From: Chitinophagaceae bacterium
GTDB lineage: Bacteria; Bacteroidota; Bacteroidia; Chitinophagales; Chitinophagaceae
Assembly (NCBI GenBank): GCA_014879565.1
Contig: JACSRW010000043.1
Location: 29,768-93,767 of the forward strand
Direction: 5' to 3'
DNA length: 64,000 bases
Part shown: one piece after another, positions 51,917-60,302 of the stretch
Layout: the number at the start of each line of letters is the position of its first letter
Numbering within the stretch: the first letter of the stretch is position 1
Program-made: the position numbers and the translations under genes
Notes under the pieces: model-generated
The model's input: only the letters and a program-made list of their open reading frames with translations
Databases searched by the model: none
What the model was told of the DNA's origin: nothing

Positions 51917-52726
51917 TCATTTACCGACTGGCTTGTAGCGGGCCAGGGCTTCGGGCATATATTTTTTCAATTGGTCAATACGGCGCCCTTCTGAAGGGTG
52001 GGTGCTCATAAATTCAGGCGGTGTCTGCCCTCCGGAAGCTTTTTCCATTCTTTCCCAGAGTCCAATGGCTTCCTGCGGATTATAACCGGCCATCGCACAG
52101 AAAATCAGCCCGAAACGGTCGGCTTCCAGTTCATGTTTTCTGGAAAAAGGAAGCAAAATTCCCACCTGTGTACCGGCTCCGTAAGCACCCAGGAAAAGAT
52201 TTTGTGTTTCCTGCGGTTTATTGGCGACAGCAACAGACAAAGCTACCCCGCCCAGTTGTTGCAGTAAACCCTGGCTCATCCGCTGATTACCGTGCTGTAA
52301 AAGTGCATGCGATACTTCATGCCCCATAACGGCAGCCAGGGCTGCTTCATTCTGCGTGATAGGCAGGATGCCGGTGTAAACAACAATTTTGCCGCCAGGC
52401 ATACACCAGGCGTTTACTGTTTTATCATCTACCAGGTTTACTTCCCATTTATAACCGGTCAGTTCGCCGGATTTATTGATTTCAGCATAGTAGGACTCCA
52501 CTGCTTTCACAATACGCTGCCCTACCCTTTTCACCATTTCGGCATCTTTATTCTGGGTACCCGCCACCACTTTATTGGATGACAGAAACTGCTGGTATTG
52601 AGAAGTAGCCATCGTCTGCAGTTCGGATTCGGGTAACAGTTTCAGTTGTTTTTTCCCGGAAAGGGCATTACGGGAACAGGCAAAGAGCACCAGGCTGCCT
52701 AAAAAAATTATGGTTAGCTTTTTCAT
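51917..52726 (-). CDS. M48-family zinc metalloprotease lipoprotein
   Basis: 269 residues. Lipobox LFACSRN (Cys about 17), then the M48 core with zinc motif VMGHEVSHALLQHGNQR (about 133-149) and distal Glu ligand in KHELEADRFG (about 197). Such exported M48 proteases (LoiP/YfgC-type) act in outer-membrane quality control. It has no operon partner. Confidence 0.92.
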   Translation of the reverse strand: MKKLTIIFLGSLVLFACSRNALSGKKQLKLLPESELQTMATSQYQQFLSSNKVVAGTQNKDAEMVKRVGQRIVKAVESYYAEINKSGELTGYKWEVNLVDDKTVNAWCMPGGKIVVYTGILPITQNEAALAAVMGHEVSHALLQHGNQRMSQGLLQQLGGVALSVAVANKPQETQNLFLGAYGAGTQVGILLPFSRKHELEADRFGLIFCAMAGYNPQEAIGLWERMEKASGGQTPPEFMSTHPSEGRRIDQLKKYMPEALARYKPVGK

Positions 52727-52821
52727 GATGTGCAGGTTTTAAATGGAAGTGTCAAGCATTGTACCAAACATGGTTACAACGGATAAATTAACAGTGTAAA
52801 GATAATAAAGGAAGAAGGAGT

Positions 52822-53490
52822 TCAGTCACCGGAGTGCCGCGTTTCTTTCCGGCGCTGCCGGCGGCGGTCACGGTTTTTAAGTATGGGCACTTTGCTTTCA
52901 TTGCCCCGCAGGAGACGGCCAATATTTTTCTGATGGGTGAGCAAAACCATCAGGGCTACAGCAATCGCAAAAATCCTGTAAACAGGGTTCTCCACGTTAA
53001 AAATGACCAGTATAAAAAAGGGAAAGGCGATACTGGCAAGGATTGAACTCAGGGATACAAAACGGGTCAGGTAGAGTACCAGTGAAAAAATGCCCACACA
53101 ACTCAACGCGGTCCAGGGTGAAATGCCCAGCACCAGCCCGAATAAGGTGGCCACCCCCTTACCGCCGCGGAAATCGGCCCAGATCGGAAAGATATGACCC
53201 AGCACAGCCGCCAGCCCGAGGCCGGTCTGGAGGTTCTGCAGATTCACCTCGTTGTCGGCATATTCAGGTAGTAAAAGGGCCAGTTTCACCGCAATAACCC
53301 CTTTCAGCATATCGGACACCATCACAAAAGTGCCCCATTTGGAACCCAGCACCCGGTAGGTATTGGTGGCGCCGGCGTTGCCGCTGCCATAATCCCGTAT
53401 ATCAATATTGAAAAATGCTTTACTTACCCAGACTGAGGTGGGAATGCTGCCAATCAGATATGCGACTATAATCAGAAGAAGTTCATTCAT
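52822..53490 (-). CDS. plsY: Glycerol-3-phosphate acyltransferase PlsY
   Basis: 222 residues, slightly longer than usual (about 200) because of a basic tail (KNRDRRRQRRKETRH). Multi-spanning membrane protein: IVAYLIGSIPTSVWVSK, SGNAGATNTYRVLG (catalytic/acyl-phosphate motif), FRGGKGVATLFG. It transfers acyl from acyl-phosphate to glycerol-3-phosphate, the first step of phospholipid synthesis. A TAATTTTG box at 53522-53529 lies about 30 nt upstream. Confidence 0.96.
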   Translation of the reverse strand: MNELLLIIVAYLIGSIPTSVWVSKAFFNIDIRDYGSGNAGATNTYRVLGSKWGTFVMVSDMLKGVIAVKLALLLPEYADNEVNLQNLQTGLGLAAVLGHIFPIWADFRGGKGVATLFGLVLGISPWTALSCVGIFSLVLYLTRFVSLSSILASIAFPFFILVIFNVENPVYRIFAIAVALMVLLTHQKNIGRLLRGNESKVPILKNRDRRRQRRKETRHSGD

Positions 53491-53521
53491 GGAAACCGGA
53501 TATCCGTTTCGGAACGAAAAT

Positions 53522-53529
53522 CAAAATTA
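53522..53529 (-). promoter_or_regulatory. -7 box TAATTTTG for plsY
   Basis: TAnnTTTG on the minus strand, about 31 nt before the plsY ATG. Confidence 0.5.
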
Positions 53530-53580
53530 GGGAAAAAAAACCAAATGATAACAGTAAGTTAACCGGTTATTCATCATTTA

Positions 53581-54399
53581 TTAACCCTGGAAAGCAATAC
53601 AAAGCCAATTGTTACGCTCCTGTATATCAAGGAATTGCAGATCATTTATCGCGCTGGCCTCCCTGACTTCTCCCTCATCTTCACGAAGCAGGCCGCTTAG
53701 GAGCAATATGCCTCCGGGACGGAGGGCCCGCTTCATTACAGGCAGCTGATCCAGGATTACATTTTTATTGATATTCGCGAGAACCACATCCGCAACCACG
53801 CCCTCCGGAATCCGGTCTCCTTTGTGAACCTGTATATGCCGGCAAGCATTCCGCTCACAGTTTTCCAGGGCATTTTCAATACTCCAGTCATCATTGTCAA
53901 TTGCCAGCACTTCCTTCGACCCTCTCTTTTCCGCCAGGATGGCCAGCACCCCTGTGCCCGTACCATAGTCGGTCACCACCTTACCCTGGAGATCCAATGA
54001 ACGCATCCGGCGCATCATCATCCAGGTCGTGGCATGGTGCCCGGTGCCAAAGCTCATTTTTGGCGTGATCAGGATTTCAAGTTCCACTCCCGTTACGGGT
54101 TCGTGAAAAGAAGCCCTGACCGCTGCGAAGTCATCCACTATGACAGGAGGAAAATTAGCTTCCCAGAGCGCATTCCAGTTTTGCGGAACAATTTCTTCGG
54201 TACTGAAGCTAACCGCATGCCGGCTGCTGATATCTTCCAGCAACCCCTTATCCAATTCAGCCGCCTGGATAAAGGCATCGAGTACCTGTTCCTGCTCCTC
54301 AAATCCTTCAAAACCGGCGGCTGACAATTCCGCGATCAGTATCTGTTGCAGGGCGGGATCGCTTACAGGAAACCGTACCCGTATATGTTCATTTGCCAT
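53581..54399 (-). CDS. prmA: Ribosomal protein L11 methyltransferase
   Basis: 272 residues. N-terminal substrate-binding domain (VRFPVSDPALQQILIAEL), then a class I SAM methyltransferase: FGTGHHATTW and VVTDYGTGTGVLAILAEKRGS (motif I), VLANINKNVI (motif IV). It trimethylates L11. The start at 54399 (MANEHIRV) is fixed by the family; upstream in-frame codons would pass through a terminator hairpin. That hairpin's U tract ends 3 nt before the ATG. Confidence 0.93.
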   Translation of the reverse strand: MANEHIRVRFPVSDPALQQILIAELSAAGFEGFEEQEQVLDAFIQAAELDKGLLEDISSRHAVSFSTEEIVPQNWNALWEANFPPVIVDDFAAVRASFHEPVTGVELEILITPKMSFGTGHHATTWMMMRRMRSLDLQGKVVTDYGTGTGVLAILAEKRGSKEVLAIDNDDWSIENALENCERNACRHIQVHKGDRIPEGVVADVVLANINKNVILDQLPVMKRALRPGGILLLSGLLREDEGEVREASAINDLQFLDIQERNNWLCIAFQG

Positions 54400-54402
54400 A
54401 GT

Positions 54403-54428
54403 AAAAAAGCCCCGGATGATCCGGGGCT
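54403..54428 (-). terminator. Terminator hairpin between pnp and prmA
   Basis: AGCCCCGG (54408-54415), loop ATGAT, CCGGGGCT (54421-54428); six A at 54403-54408 read as U on the minus strand. It lies 3 nt from the prmA start codon. Confidence 0.85.
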
Positions 54429-54439
54429 GTAAAGGTATT

Positions 54440-56641
54440 TTAATTGGCGGAACCTTCCTGAGGAGGAGGCCCCTGCTGTTCACGGTCGCGGGGCGGTTTG
54501 GCACCCTCGGGTTTGGGGATCAGCACTTTCCGGGACAATTTAAACTTGCCGGATTTGGGATCGGTACCAATCAGTTTCACTTTCATCACATCTCCTTCAC
54601 GTACCACGCCATCCAGGGTTTCAAGACGCTTCCAGCTGATTTCACTGATATGCACCAGCCCTTGTTTACCAGGCAGGAATTCCACAAAAGCACCGAAAGG
54701 CATGATGGACTTAACGGTGGCTTCATAGGTGTCACCCACCTGCGGTACAGCCACAATACCCTTGATCCAGGCAACGGCTTTATCCACCCCTTCCTTATTG
54801 GCACTGAAGATACTTACTTCACCACGGTTATTGATTTCTTCCAGGTTGATGGTAGTGCCGGTTTCCCGCTGGATCTCCTGGATTACTTTACCACCCGGTC
54901 CGATAACGGCGCCGATAAATTCCTTATCAATAAAGAGTTTCACCATCCGGGGCGCATGGGGTTTCACATCAGCCCTGGCTTCCGGGATACATTGGTACAT
55001 GGCATCCAGGATATGGAGCCGGGCGCGGCGGGCTTGTTCAAGTGCCTGCTGCATCACTTCCATTTTCAAACCATCCACCTTGATATCCATCTGTACACCA
55101 CAGATACCATCGCGGGTACCGGTTACTTTGAAGTCCATATCACCCAGGTGGTCTTCATCACCAAGAATATCGGTCAGGATAGCGTATTTGTCGCCTTTGG
55201 TGATTAATCCCATGGCAACGCCGCCCACATGTTTGGGAACAGGGACACCGGCATCCATCAGTGCAAGGGAACCGGCACAAACGGTAGCCATGGATGAGGA
55301 ACCGTTGGATTCCAGGATATCGCTGACAACACGTACCGTATAAGGATAATCCCCTCCGGGCATCATCTGCTTCAGGGAACGCTGGGCCAGGTTACCATGC
55401 CCCACTTCGCGGCGGCTTTGGCCACGGAGCATCTTCACCTCACCGGTGGAGAAGGGCGGGAAATTATAATGCAGATAGAACTTGGAATCCACCGATTTTG
55501 CGGCGCTTTCAATCAGCAGCTCATCTAAAGGAGTTCCTAAAGTAATCGTGCTAAGAGACTGTGTTTCACCACGCGTGAACAGTGAGGCGCCGTGCGGGGA
55601 AGGGAGCACATCCACTTCCATATCCAGCGGACGAACAGTTTCCAGATCACGTCCGTCAAGACGCACTCTTTCATCCAGGATCATATCCCGTACCACATCG
55701 TATTGCAGATCACCATAATAAGTGGAAGCAAGTTTTTTGGTCAGATCAGGCAGGCTTTCCTCAGCACTCAGTCCGGCATCCGTTTTCAGGAAAGCCATCA
55801 GTTCTTCTTTGATCTGGTCAAAGCGGTCACTGCGCTCGTGTTTGGAAAGAGCGCCCTTGGCAACTTCATATACTTTCTGACGGGCAAACTGATAAATTTT
55901 ATCCCGCAGGGCTTCATCTGTGGCGGGTTTGGTGTAATCCCTTTTGCCTTTTACACCGGCCAGATCACGGAGTTCTTCCTGGGCTTTTACCTGTACCCGG
56001 ATGGCCGCATGCGCGATTTCAAGGGCCTGACAAAGGTCGGCCTCACTGCATTCCTGGGCTTCCCCTTCCACCATCATCAGGTTCTTTTCAGTAGCCGCAA
56101 TGATGAAATCCAGGTCGGATTTCTCCATCTGGCTGCGGGTAGGATTCACAATAAACTCACCATTAATCCGGGAAACCCGGACTTCTGAAATAATTTCCTT
56201 GATGGGAATATCGGAAACAGCCAGGGCAGCAGAAGCAGCCAGGCAGGCCAGTGAATCCGGCATGATTTCAGGGTCGCTGGAAACCAGGGTAACCAGCACC
56301 TGCACATCACAGAGATAATCTTCCGGGAAAAGCGGACGCAGGGCCCGGTCAATCAGGCGGCTGGTCAGCACTTCATAGTCATTCAGTTTGGTTTCGCGTT
56401 TGAAGAACGAACCGGGAATACGGCCGGCAGCCGCAAATTTTTCCTGGTAATCCACGGAAAGCGGGAAAAAACTCTGCCCTTCCCGGGGTTCTTTATTGGC
56501 ACATACCGTAGCCAGGATCATACAATTGCCCTGGGATACGGTTACTGACCCATCGGCCTGACGGGCGAGGCGACCTGTTTCAATGGTCACTTCACGGCCG
56601 CCACCTATATCGATAGTTTTACGAATCGGTTGTTGTAACAT
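54440..56641 (-). CDS. pnp: Polyribonucleotide nucleotidyltransferase (PNPase)
   Basis: 733 residues. Two RNase PH-like domains (about 1-220 and 300-530; LHYNFPPFSTGEVKMLRGQS, GSSSMATVCAGSLALMDAG), a KH domain (VIGPGGKVIQEIQRETGTT) and an S1 domain (GDTYEATVKSIMPFGAFVEF), then a short basic tail (KPEGAKPPRDREQQG). It degrades RNA 3'-5' phosphorolytically. The classical neighbour rpsO lies upstream, as in E. coli; a hairpin sits in the 228-nt gap. Confidence 0.97.
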   Translation of the reverse strand: MLQQPIRKTIDIGGGREVTIETGRLARQADGSVTVSQGNCMILATVCANKEPREGQSFFPLSVDYQEKFAAAGRIPGSFFKRETKLNDYEVLTSRLIDRALRPLFPEDYLCDVQVLVTLVSSDPEIMPDSLACLAASAALAVSDIPIKEIISEVRVSRINGEFIVNPTRSQMEKSDLDFIIAATEKNLMMVEGEAQECSEADLCQALEIAHAAIRVQVKAQEELRDLAGVKGKRDYTKPATDEALRDKIYQFARQKVYEVAKGALSKHERSDRFDQIKEELMAFLKTDAGLSAEESLPDLTKKLASTYYGDLQYDVVRDMILDERVRLDGRDLETVRPLDMEVDVLPSPHGASLFTRGETQSLSTITLGTPLDELLIESAAKSVDSKFYLHYNFPPFSTGEVKMLRGQSRREVGHGNLAQRSLKQMMPGGDYPYTVRVVSDILESNGSSSMATVCAGSLALMDAGVPVPKHVGGVAMGLITKGDKYAILTDILGDEDHLGDMDFKVTGTRDGICGVQMDIKVDGLKMEVMQQALEQARRARLHILDAMYQCIPEARADVKPHAPRMVKLFIDKEFIGAVIGPGGKVIQEIQRETGTTINLEEINNRGEVSIFSANKEGVDKAVAWIKGIVAVPQVGDTYEATVKSIMPFGAFVEFLPGKQGLVHISEISWKRLETLDGVVREGDVMKVKLIGTDPKSGKFKLSRKVLIPKPEGAKPPRDREQQGPPPQEGSAN

Positions 56642-56869
56642 AAAAATTTAATTGAATAATGAAAGAATTAACCGCCTCAGCGCAGGATAACCGGCCCGGG
56701 AAGATGCTGTTTTTTGGATAAAAAACAATCGTTCCAAAAACAGTTATTCCCAACATCCGGGAGACATTGGGAATAGTTATATAAAACTTACTTTTCTTGC
56801 CAAAAGAAAACGTCAGGTTTAAAGACTCATCCCCAGTCCCCTTTCGGGAGATTCAGGGCCGGAAAGGCC
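56642..56869 (-). promoter_or_regulatory. rpsO-pnp intergenic leader with hairpin
   Basis: The 228-nt gap holds ATTCCCAA ... TTGGGAAT (about 56746-56776) with TTTTT on its 3' side on the minus strand. A small GGCCTTTCCGGCC hairpin follows the rpsO stop. In other bacteria this gap hosts pnp autocontrol; here only the structure is visible. Confidence 0.4.
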
Positions 56870-57139
56870 TTATTTCCGGATACCGAGTTTCTCAATCAGC
56901 TGACGGTAACCTGTGAGGTTTTGCTTTTGCAGGTAGTTCAGGAGGCGCTTACGCTTACCTACCAGCTGCATCAGACCGCGGTGCGTGGAGAAATCTTTTT
57001 TGTTTTGCTGAAGATGTCCGCTGATCTGGCTGATCCGCTCAGTCAGCAGGGCGATTTGTCCTTCAATGGAACCGGTATTCTTTTCAGAACCGGCGTAGGT
57101 TTTTAAAACAGTGGCTTTTTTTTCTTTAGTTAACGGCAT
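56870..57139 (-). CDS. rpsO: 30S ribosomal protein S15
   Basis: 89 residues, canonical length. TAGxxxNTGSIEGQIALLTERI and HRGLMQLVGKRKRLLNYLQ are diagnostic. S15 binds the 16S rRNA three-way junction and acts early in 30S assembly. It is followed by pnp on the same strand. Confidence 0.98.
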   Translation of the reverse strand: MPLTKEKKATVLKTYAGSEKNTGSIEGQIALLTERISQISGHLQQNKKDFSTHRGLMQLVGKRKRLLNYLQKQNLTGYRQLIEKLGIRK

Positions 57140-57257
57140 CTTTTTAATTTTTAAAATTCATCCGGGTTTGCATCTTGTATTAAGGGTGCAAAGGTAATAC
57201 GGATTCCCCGAACAGCAAAAAGCTTTTATCTCTTTTTTTGACCCGTTTTGAAGACGG

Positions 57258-57291
57258 TTTGTACTGATTATCAGCCGGTAACTTACATTTG
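57258..57291 (+). promoter_or_regulatory. Promoter TTTG-N22-TACATTTG directly upstream of miaE
   Basis: -33 TTTG at 57258-57261 and -7 TACATTTG at 57284-57291. The box ends only 4 nt before the miaE ATG, so transcription would begin at or near the start codon. Confidence 0.55.
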
Positions 57292-57295
57292 CGCC

Positions 57296-57907
57296 ATGTC
57301 TGAACTCTCCGAAGATACCCGTAATATACTGGGATTGCAACTGCCCACCGACCCGCGCTGGGTAAACCTGGCTGAAAAAACCCTGGAAGACGTGCTCACC
57401 GATCATGCATTCTGTGAGCAAAAAGCGGCCACGTCCTGCATTTCCATTATCCAAAAGTACAGTCACCTTGAAAAACTGGTTTCCGAACTCTCCCCGATTG
57501 TAACCGAGGAATGGGGACATTTCCGGCTGGTGCTGGCGGAACTGCACAAGAGAGGCCTTCAACTGGGCAAACAAAGAAAGGATGAATACGTCAATGCCCT
57601 GATCAGCTTTCAGCAGAAAGGCGGTGATCCGGAGGGACGTTTGCTGGATCAGTTACTCACCATGGCCTTGATTGAAGCCCGGAGCTGCGAACGGTTTAAA
57701 CGACTCAGCGAAGGACTGGAAGACCCGTATATGCAAAAATTTTACCGGCGCTTTATGGAAAGCGAAGCCGGACATTATACCCTCTTTATTGAACTGGCCG
57801 AAAATTATATCAACCGCGAACGGGTGAGAAACCGCTGGAAAGAATGGCTGGATTACGAAGCGACAGTGATCCGCTCTCTTGACCTTCGTGGCGACCGGAT
57901 TCACTGA
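57296..57907 (+). CDS. miaE: tRNA-(2-methylthio-N6-isopentenyladenosine-37) hydroxylase MiaE
   Basis: 203 residues. The four-helix diiron set is visible: DHAFCEQKAA, EEWGHFR (ExxH), IEARSCER, ESEAGHYTLF (ExxH). It hydroxylates the isoprenyl side chain of A37-modified tRNAs using oxygen. ATG 57296 matches the family start, although the frame extends 16 codons. The promoter box sits right at the start, so the message may be leaderless. Confidence 0.9.
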   Translation: MSELSEDTRNILGLQLPTDPRWVNLAEKTLEDVLTDHAFCEQKAATSCISIIQKYSHLEKLVSELSPIVTEEWGHFRLVLAELHKRGLQLGKQRKDEYVNALISFQQKGGDPEGRLLDQLLTMALIEARSCERFKRLSEGLEDPYMQKFYRRFMESEAGHYTLFIELAENYINRERVRNRWKEWLDYEATVIRSLDLRGDRIH

Positions 57908-57965
57908 TTTTCCGCAAACGTTTGTAGCCTTTCCGTTTCGCTGAGTGCCGTAATTTCATTGATCA

Positions 57966-59045
57966 ATGACCGCACATTACTGCCAGGAAGTGTTCAACGT
58001 TTTGCCGGGTGATCCCGCCTCCTACCATGTTCAGTCCCTGAACAACGGGCTGATCAACCGTTCATTCCGGGTGGTCCCGGCAGATGGCAGTCCGGCTTTT
58101 CTTCTGCAGGAAATCAACCTGTCGGTATTTCCGGAGCCCGAAAAAGTGCAACGCAATTATGAACGGATTGATGCGCATATCCGTGCTTCAGGATCAGATT
58201 TTCGTATTCCCTGCATGTTGTATTTCCCCGGTGGCCATAACCTGTTTACCGACAGCCGTGGACATTGCTGGAGAATGTTCTCTTTTATTGAAAACGGCCG
58301 CACCCTCCGGGTGCCGTCCAATACAGAACAGGCCGCCGCTGCTGCGGAATGTTTTGCCCGTTTTACTGCCGCCTGTGAAGGGCTCCGCTTTGAGCAGCTT
58401 TACACGGTCATTCCGGGATTTCATGACCTTGCCTTACGATACCGGCAGTTTACCCAAACCGCTAGTGATCCTGTACCGGCAAGAAGCCTGAAGGCAAAAG
58501 AAATGACAGAGGAAGTTATCCGCCGGCAGCAGTATGTAACCCTTTTTGAAAACATAACCCGGGCGGGACGTCTCCCACTGCGGATTATCCATCATGATGC
58601 CAAAATCGCCAATGTGTTATTCCGCCGCGACAGGGATGAAGTAATCTGTCCGGTTGATTTTGACACCTGTATGCCGGGGTATTTCTTTTCCGATCTCGGA
58701 GATTTAATCCGTTCCATGGCCTGCAGTGAAGGAGAAAACGAAAAAGATCCCGGGAAAATCCGGATAATACCGGAAGCCTATAAGGCTATCACGGAGGGGT
58801 ATACACGCGGACTCGGCAATCTGATAACCGGCGAGGAAAAGCAATACCTCCATGTATCCGGGCTTTTCCTGATCTATATGCAGACCCTGAGATTTCTGAC
58901 CGATTACCTGGCCGGAGACCCCTATTACCGGATTGAGTATCCGGAACAGAATTATGACCGGGCCCTGAACCAGCTCACCCTCTTAAAAAGCCTGGAGGAA
59001 TTCCTGCAGGATACCTATAATTTTACAGGCAGATCAATTCAGTAA
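57966..59045 (+). CDS. APH-fold sugar kinase (NahK-like)
   Basis: 359 residues. Aminoglycoside-phosphotransferase/choline-kinase fold: LRIIHHDAKIANVLF (catalytic HxD, about 210-224) and CPVDFDTCMPGYFFSDLGDL (metal-binding DFD, about 233-252). The N-terminal SLNNGLINRSFRV matches N-acetylhexosamine-1-kinases. It probably phosphorylates a free sugar; the aldose 1-epimerase 2 nt downstream supports a sugar substrate. Confidence 0.8.
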   Translation: MTAHYCQEVFNVLPGDPASYHVQSLNNGLINRSFRVVPADGSPAFLLQEINLSVFPEPEKVQRNYERIDAHIRASGSDFRIPCMLYFPGGHNLFTDSRGHCWRMFSFIENGRTLRVPSNTEQAAAAAECFARFTAACEGLRFEQLYTVIPGFHDLALRYRQFTQTASDPVPARSLKAKEMTEEVIRRQQYVTLFENITRAGRLPLRIIHHDAKIANVLFRRDRDEVICPVDFDTCMPGYFFSDLGDLIRSMACSEGENEKDPGKIRIIPEAYKAITEGYTRGLGNLITGEEKQYLHVSGLFLIYMQTLRFLTDYLAGDPYYRIEYPEQNYDRALNQLTLLKSLEEFLQDTYNFTGRSIQ

Positions 59046-59047
59046 AT

Positions 59048-60100
59048 ATGTCCCTCCAAAAAGAATTCTGTTTTACCGCGGCCAATGGCCGGGACGTTTT
59101 TTTGTTCACCCTGCGTAATACTTCCGGTACGGAAGTACGCCTCAGTAATTATGGCGCGCTGATCCTGTCATTTTCCGTTTTACAGAAAAACGGAAAACGT
59201 AATGACATCGTTCTCGGGTTCGACCGGGTGGAGGATTACCTCAGTCCCACCTACCTGGAAACCTATCCCTATTTCGGCGCGGTAATCGGGCGTTGCGCCA
59301 ACCGGGTGAAAGGAGCGGCCTTCACGGTTGAGGGAACCGGTTATAAGGTAACTGCCAATAACGGGGAAAACCAGTTACACGGCGGCAAGGAAGGGTTTGA
59401 TAAAAAAATTTGGGAACCCAGGGGACATGGGGAAGTACCCGTTTCCTGGGTGGAAATGGAATACCTGAGTCCCGATGGAGAGGAAGGGTATCCCGGTAAT
59501 CTTCGGGTGAGTATTCGTTTTGAACTCAATGAAGAAAATGAACTGAGTTATACATTCCGGGCGGTAACTGATAAAGCCACAGCGGTCAACCTCACCCATC
59601 ACAGTTATTTCAATTTAAATAATGGTACGGGTGATATAAAAGATTACTGCATCCGGATTAACGGTTCCTTTATACTGGACCAGGACAGTGCGTTATGCAC
59701 CAATGGCAATATAAGCCCGGTGAAGGAGTCTGTCTTTGATTTCAGCGAGTTCACCCGCATCGGTGACCGGCTGGAAAAGGTACCTGAATATGACAAAAGC
59801 TTTGTAGTGGACAAGTCCGGCGATCCTTCCGCGCTGACGCTCGCAGCTGAAGTTCAGGCACCTGCCAGCAGACTGCTCTTACAGGTATATGCCACCGATC
59901 CGGTCGTGCATTTTTATACGGGCAAATGGATACCGGAACTGACCGGAAAATCAAAAACTCCCTACGGCGCTTTCTCCGGTCTCTGTCTTGAAACCCAGAT
60001 CCATCCCAATGCCATCAATATTCCCCATTTCCCGAAAATGAGTTTACTGCCGGGAGAAGAATACCGGAGTAAAACAGTTTATAAAATAGTTGAGGAGTAA
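59048..60100 (+). CDS. galM: Aldose 1-epimerase
   Basis: 350 residues. Family motifs: GAVIGRCANRVKGAAF (about 79), GENQLHGGKEGFDKKIWE (His), VNLTHHSYFNLNNGTGDI (catalytic His), and C-terminal GLCLETQIHPNAINIPHFP with the catalytic Glu. It interconverts alpha and beta anomers so that the kinase receives its preferred form. It starts 2 nt after the kinase stop, so the two form an operon. Confidence 0.93.
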   Translation: MSLQKEFCFTAANGRDVFLFTLRNTSGTEVRLSNYGALILSFSVLQKNGKRNDIVLGFDRVEDYLSPTYLETYPYFGAVIGRCANRVKGAAFTVEGTGYKVTANNGENQLHGGKEGFDKKIWEPRGHGEVPVSWVEMEYLSPDGEEGYPGNLRVSIRFELNEENELSYTFRAVTDKATAVNLTHHSYFNLNNGTGDIKDYCIRINGSFILDQDSALCTNGNISPVKESVFDFSEFTRIGDRLEKVPEYDKSFVVDKSGDPSALTLAAEVQAPASRLLLQVYATDPVVHFYTGKWIPELTGKSKTPYGAFSGLCLETQIHPNAINIPHFPKMSLLPGEEYRSKTVYKIVEE

Positions 60101-60103
60101 GTA

Positions 60104-60218
60104 ATGCAAAGATCCAAGTTCCAAGATCCAAGAACCAAATAACAAGAGCCAAGGCCTCCTTTTAATAAGAGTCGTATGCTTTACAATTGGTTCTTCGGCT
60201 CTTGGTTCTTGGTTCTTA
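60104..60218. repeat. Inverted heptanucleotide arms after galM
   Basis: Left arm (about 60107-60148): ccaagtt, ccaagat, ccaagaa, ccaaata, acaagag, ccaagg in 7-nt register. Right arm (about 60187-60218): ttggttc, ttcggctc, ttggttc, ttggttc, the reverse complement. A spacer of about 37 nt lies between. No gene inside. It could form a large hairpin. Confidence 0.75.
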
Positions 60219-60267
60219 ACTATCCCTATGAATAATCATACCAACATAAACAAAATTTCACAGAAGT

Positions 60268-60302
60268 CCCCACTCTCCACTCACCATCCCCCACTCTCCT
60301 TC
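60268..60302. repeat. Heptanucleotide array, 5 units, covering the 3' end of the GSCFA gene
   Basis: ccccact, ctccact, caccatc, ccccact, ctccttc in 7-nt register. The GSCFA stop codon (60281-60283) and its last six sense codons (KESGGW) are inside. Confidence 0.8.
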
